A DNA stretch of 31,742 nt from a virus. The notes under the pieces were generated by a model, which was given only the letters and a program-made list of their open reading frames with translations, had not been told where the DNA came from and ran no database searches. Position 1 is the first letter of the stretch. Every line of letters begins with the position of its first letter. Shown one piece after another: positions 29,397 to 31,742 of this stretch. The position numbers were made by a program, and so were the translations under genes. The DNA lies in the IMG/VR virus record IMGVR_UViG_3300028025_001730, positions 1 through 31,742 of that record. The stretch is one strand, 5' to 3'.

Positions 29397-29552
29397 ATGA
29401 AAAAGTACACAATCGCATTTATGGACAATGATTACAACGATCTAATCGTTAAGAAAGTCCAGTTCAAGAACTTAAAGGAAGCTAAAGCATTCGCTAAAGT
29501 CTACTTAGCTAACCTTTGTGATAATGATGTCAAAACCTTTAGAATTTACTAA
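29397..29552 (+). CDS. 51-aa unknown protein
   Basis: A small protein: MKKYTIAFMDNDYNDLIVKK, VQFKNLKEAKAFAKVYLANL and a short tail. It has an alternating strand-helix character with no motif. The ATG is preceded by AAAACTTGCA, the same ten bases found before the 29031 start. It is the gene most directly downstream of RNA element A. Confidence 0.6.
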   Translation: MKKYTIAFMDNDYNDLIVKKVQFKNLKEAKAFAKVYLANLCDNDVKTFRIY

Positions 29553-29553
29553 C

Positions 29554-29643
29554 ATGGAACTTTTCATCTTTTTTATTATTATGTTGGCTCTCCTAATTGG
29601 ATTAGCTGGATTATGTGATTATTTAACTAAGAAACTAAAATGA
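29554..29643 (+). CDS. 29-aa single-pass membrane peptide
   Basis: MELFIFFIIMLALLIGLAGL followed by CDYLTKKLK: one membrane helix and a basic tail. It begins one base after the previous stop, and its TGA overlaps the next ATG. Tight coupling on both sides supports it despite its size. Confidence 0.5.
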   Translation: MELFIFFIIMLALLIGLAGLCDYLTKKLK

Positions 29644-29786
29644 ACTTTGACGCCTATTACGATAATCTGTACGAGAGAACAGAGACATCAGCAGAGCATT
29701 GCGAATACTGCGATGCCCGAATTGAAAAATGTAAATGCCACAAGCACGATGATTACGATCGAAGGAGGGATGAAGAAAATGAATAA
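29640..29786 (+). CDS. 48-aa Cys/His-rich possible zinc protein
   Basis: A small acidic-then-basic protein with CEYC (21-24), CKC (31-33), His34 and His36. The spacing suits a small zinc finger. The region after it is highly charged (DDYDRRRDEENE). It overlaps the preceding gene by ATGA. A strong Shine-Dalgarno for the next gene lies inside its end. Confidence 0.5.
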   Translation: MNFDAYYDNLYERTETSAEHCEYCDARIEKCKCHKHDDYDRRRDEENE

Positions 29787-29997
29787 TCTATTTGACCGAT
29801 TAAAGCCTGAGTACAAGGTTTTATTGCAAGATCAAGCTGAGTTTTATCCACATACTATTCCAGCAATAATTGAGGAACTTATAAAAGAAAGTTCTATTTT
29901 AGATTTACGTTATGGAACTGTCGGATCCTTAGCCTTGTATCTGAATCTTAAAAATTCAGGATTTACCGAAATCTTAAACCTATTCAACGAAAAATGA
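29779..29997 (+). CDS. 72-aa unknown protein
   Basis: MNNLFDRLKPEYKVLLQDQA, then a helical IPAIIEELIKESSILDLRYG and TVGSLALYLNLKNSGFTEIL. A GGAGG at 29764-29768, ten bases before the ATG at 29779, selects this start. The longer frame to 29647 reads through the previous gene and is unlikely. It is coupled to the next gene by ATGA. No family recognised. Confidence 0.6.
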   Translation: MNNLFDRLKPEYKVLLQDQAEFYPHTIPAIIEELIKESSILDLRYGTVGSLALYLNLKNSGFTEILNLFNEK

Positions 29998-30245
29998 AAA
30001 CATTATTAATCAAAACAACAACCCTTCCAAGTGGTGAGCGTATCACTTGGAAGGATGGCATGCCGGTTCACAGAACCAGGGAACTACATTCTGACCAGTT
30101 TAATCAATGGCATTTTTATATCCAAAACGAAATGATAAAAATGCGAATGTGGACTAAGATTATTAATCGAATTAAACCCGGTGGCGTTTGTCATCAGGAA
30201 GGGCAGGAATCAGCTTTAAAGTTAGCAAAGGAGATATTGAGATGA
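29994..30245 (+). CDS. 83-aa unknown protein containing a coding-region hairpin
   Basis: LLIKTTTLPSGERITWKDGM leads into PVHRTRELHSDQF and a helical, basic C-terminus (MRMWTKIINRIKPG, SALKLAKEILR). No enzyme motif is seen. The codons for LPSGERITWK carry a 14-bp hairpin (30023-30054). It overlaps both neighbours by ATGA. Confidence 0.6.
   Translation: MKTLLIKTTTLPSGERITWKDGMPVHRTRELHSDQFNQWHFYIQNEMIKMRMWTKIINRIKPGGVCHQEGQESALKLAKEILR
30023..30054 (+). other. 14-bp hairpin inside the 29994 coding region
   Basis: CCTTCCAAGTG (30023-30033) pairs perfectly with CACTTGGAAGG (30044-30054). Three more pairs (G-T, T-A, G-T) close it to a 4-nt AGCG loop. It lies about 30 bases after the start codon. 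Confidence 0.7.
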
Positions 30246-30370
30246 TGGGATTTCACGAAGACCACGATCCAGAATCAAACCGAAATTTCTGGCTTATCAT
30301 TATAGCAATGATTTTAGTTGTTATAATATTTGTAGCGGAAATGTTTGTTTTGATGTTGGATATACAATAA
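30242..30370 (+). CDS. 42-aa single-pass membrane protein
   Basis: MMGFHEDHDPESNRNF followed by one long hydrophobic helix (WLIIIAMILVVIIFVAEMF) and a short tail. The polar, acidic start and the lone helix give no family. The ATG at 30242 overlaps the previous stop. It ends the small-gene run before the structured leader. Confidence 0.55.
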   Translation: MMGFHEDHDPESNRNFWLIIIAMILVVIIFVAEMFVLMLDIQ

Positions 30371-30393
30371 TTTTTTATAATTTAGTACACCGT

Positions 30394-30470
30394 CTGGAAG
30401 CGGATTTTAAAAACTTAAAGAGCCTTATTTTGGGGGCGGCGACTTCCAGCGCCAAACCCAAGTAAGGCAT
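30394..30470 (+). promoter_or_regulatory. Structured leader B (pseudoknot-capable) before the 30482 gene
   Basis: A long hairpin has nested stems GCCTTA/TAAGGC (30422-30427, 30463-30468), TGGG/CCCA (30431-30434, 30457-30460) and GGCG/CGCC (30435-30438, 30450-30453), closing on the loop GCGACTTCCAG. Upstream CTGGAAG (30394-30400) can pair with CTTCCAG (30443-30449) in that loop, giving a pseudoknot. The stem is followed by ATTTTTATTTTAT and then the ATG at 30482, so it could act as a terminator/attenuator or as a translation switch. Confidence 0.55.
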
Positions 30471-30481
30471 TTTTATTTTAT

Positions 30482-30949
30482 ATGAGTACAGATATAGAAG
30501 AATTTGATATTAAGCTAAACAGTTTAATATCAACCACAAAAAAACAAAGGACTGATCTTGCCAAATGGATAGTAGAAGAAGTAAATAATGGGAATCAGGA
30601 TGCTTTAAAAACATTTATCTATGCAGCAAAAGCAGAGGTGTTTTTTAAAGAATTAGTTGATAATATTAGACCTTTGATTGCAGCTAAGCAAATTCAAAAG
30701 GGTGGATTAATAATGTATGAGGCTCAAATAATTGAACGTAAAAATCCTGACAAATATGATTTTGAATCTTCAAACGATAGTACATGGAATGAGCTAAATG
30801 ATTTATTGATTCAAACTAAAGCAAAATTAAAGGAACGCGAAACATTTTTAATGACACTTACTGAAGATGTATCTACAATGGAAGGTGAAATAATTCATCC
30901 TCCACAGAAAACATACGGTGCGCAAAATATATCAATCAAACTTTTATAG
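30482..30949 (+). CDS. 155-aa conserved phage protein linked to the SSB-like gene
   Basis: A helical protein: STDIEEFDIKLNSLI, then IYAAKAEVFFKELVDNIRPL, YDFESSNDSTWNELNDLLI and AKLKERETFLMTL, ending in a Pro-containing beta-like tail (IIHPPQKTYGA). I recognise the layout as a protein that often accompanies the SSB-like gene in Bacteroidota phages and prophages, with no proven role. It may form a helical bundle working with the replication or recombination proteins. Its expression probably depends on leader B. Confidence 0.7.
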   Translation: MSTDIEEFDIKLNSLISTTKKQRTDLAKWIVEEVNNGNQDALKTFIYAAKAEVFFKELVDNIRPLIAAKQIQKGGLIMYEAQIIERKNPDKYDFESSNDSTWNELNDLLIQTKAKLKERETFLMTLTEDVSTMEGEIIHPPQKTYGAQNISIKLL

Positions 30950-30955
30950 ATGCAA

Positions 30956-30980
30956 GGGCAGGGCATCTTAATTCCTGCTC
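30956..30980 (+). promoter_or_regulatory. Small hairpin before the SSB-like gene
   Basis: GGGCAGG (30956-30962) pairs with CCTGCTC (30974-30980), with one G-T wobble, around an 11-nt loop. It lies between the 30482 stop and the 31003 start. It could be an mRNA-processing or attenuation hairpin; there is no T run. Confidence 0.35.
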
Positions 30981-31002
30981 ATAACTTAAATTAATTCCAA
31001 AA

Positions 31003-31671
31003 ATGGAAACTCAATCAAATCGCAAACAAGCGTTTGCACAACCACAGTCTAATCCAGCTACTAAATTCTTAAACTGGAAATCAAACGATCAGCAATTTTC
31101 TTATTATGACAAAGAACTTAAAGAAAATGTTGCCGTTCCGTTACCGTTTAAATTTTTAGTACTTGATGAATTGCACACCATTTCAGGGTGGAATGATGCA
31201 ACATCAAGCGGTATTTATTCAAATGAGGTGAAATATATCTCAAAGGAAATAATGACCGTTAAGCCGTTTAAAGGCAACGAGATTGCCAAAGGGTTATACA
31301 AGGAAATTAAAGAGCGTGTTCAAGCCGCAGGAGGTCACTACGTTAAATCTATTTATATTATGTTGGTAGATGGCAAATTGGCAAACATTCAGTTGAAGGG
31401 ATCCGCTGTTCAAGCATGGGGGGATTTTACCCAAAAGAGCAGGACAAGACTTTCTGATGAATGGGTAGAAGTATCATCTGCAAAAGAGGGTAAGAAGGGA
31501 GCGGTTAAATTTTACGTTCCTGAGTTTAAATACATTAATTCCTTGACTGCAAAAGAGTCAGAAAAGGCAGATTTAGTGTTTAATGTGCTTGAAGCTTATT
31601 TAAAGGCATATTTAGTCAAAGATGTGGCACCTATTGAAGTCGAAGAAGTTGAAGATGACCTTGATTTTTAG
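31003..31671 (+). CDS. SSB-like single-stranded DNA-binding protein
   Basis: A 222-aa protein with the pattern of the SSB-like protein of Bacteroidota phages: SNPATKFLNWKSNDQQFSYYDK, then VAVPLPFKFLVLDELHTISG, SNEVKYISKEIMTVKPFKG and HYVKSIYIMLVDGKLANIQL. The end is strongly acidic (EVEEVEDDLDF), as in SSB proteins whose tail recruits partners. It would coat ssDNA during replication. In the circular map it is upstream of the primase/helicase gene, completing one replication block. Confidence 0.72.
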   Translation: METQSNRKQAFAQPQSNPATKFLNWKSNDQQFSYYDKELKENVAVPLPFKFLVLDELHTISGWNDATSSGIYSNEVKYISKEIMTVKPFKGNEIAKGLYKEIKERVQAAGGHYVKSIYIMLVDGKLANIQLKGSAVQAWGDFTQKSRTRLSDEWVEVSSAKEGKKGAVKFYVPEFKYINSLTAKESEKADLVFNVLEAYLKAYLVKDVAPIEVEEVEDDLDF

Positions 31672-31742
31672 TGCGCATTTTTAGGGGTTCCCTAGGGGGG
31701 GTAGAGACATTTTAAAAATTTACCCCCCCCCCCCCCGATTTA
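31672..31742. other. Right-end non-coding terminus
   Basis: Seventy bases without a gene. They hold a TAGGG/CCCTA hairpin (31682-31694), G7 (31695-31701) and the AT-rich 14-mer with C14. Together with 1-250 they form the only large gap if the genome is circular. No terminator for the SSB gene is clear apart from the G/C hairpins. Confidence 0.6.
31709..31736. repeat. Right copy of terminal direct repeat with C14 tract
   Basis: This copy repeats bases 4-30 exactly and carries one more C. A run of seven G at 31695-31701 lies just upstream and can pair with the C tract across a 21-nt loop. A small TAGGG/CCCTA hairpin sits at 31682-31694. The few bases after the C tract (gattta) differ from the left end (tgaatta), as expected from slippage or sequencing error after a homopolymer. 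Confidence 0.8.

Noticed and set aside
29647-29778. Long N-terminal extension of the 29779 gene
   Set aside because: It is the out-of-frame reading of the Cys/His mini-gene. The GGAGG at 29764 points to the ATG at 29779.
1-31742. Integrase, attachment site or tRNA genes
   Set aside because: No tyrosine or serine recombinase motifs and no cloverleaf-like sequence were seen. Temperate life by integration is not supported.

Overview
The window looks like an essentially complete genome of a small tailed phage (siphovirus-like, about 31.7 kb) that infects a member of the Bacteroidota. Evidence: low GC; a replication protein with a BT4734/VirE-type N-terminus; few Shine-Dalgarno sites; two perfect Bacteroidota-type -7 boxes (TATATTTG); and many proteins of the kind seen in Bacteroidota phages and prophages. 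The first and last bases share a direct repeat of at least 27 bp that ends in a 13-14 base C tract. The molecule is therefore probably circular or terminally redundant, and the assembly was opened at this homopolymer. I see no integrase, reverse transcriptase, tRNA or CRISPR array.

Layout. 1-250 is a non-coding terminus with a 15-bp inverted repeat and AT-rich tandem repeats, a plausible origin. 251-4249 holds replication genes: primase/SF3-type ATPase, SF2 helicase, VRR-NUC nuclease and a small HTH protein. 4299-6659 holds an HNH endonuclease behind a hairpin that hides its ribosome binding site, small unknowns, a MazG-like pyrophosphohydrolase, a sigma-like factor and a membrane protein. 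6656-9219 is a sugar/methyl cassette: a GT-B glycosyltransferase, a small phage domain protein, a heptosyltransferase-like protein and a SAM methyltransferase. 9221-10731 is TerS and TerL. 10735-17811 is the tail module: a tail assembly chaperone with a probable -1 frameshift, tail proteins and the tape measure. 17840-23979 is the head module: XkdF-like protease, scaffold-like protein, major capsid, probable tail tube, portal fusion and neck/tail-end proteins. 23979-25739 is a tail fibre with a Peptidase S74 chaperone end. 25765-27934 is lysis: small membrane proteins, a lipoprotein and an M15 peptidase.

28230-28896 is the only minus-strand unit. It encodes a ribbon-helix-helix regulator, a four-helix membrane protein and a coiled-coil protein. 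It diverges from the right-hand early genes (29031-31671), which end with a 155-aa protein and an SSB-like protein. If the genome circularises, these run straight into the replication genes at the left end.

The most unusual material is RNA-level and lies in the right arm. A compact three-hairpin element (29305-29380) and a structured, pseudoknot-capable leader (30394-30470) share a perfect 9-nt complementarity, and a 14-bp hairpin sits inside the coding sequence between them. With the divergent RHH switch, the terminus palindrome and the frameshift site, these are the best leads for new biology. Functions given for small unknown genes are inferences from sequence and position only.
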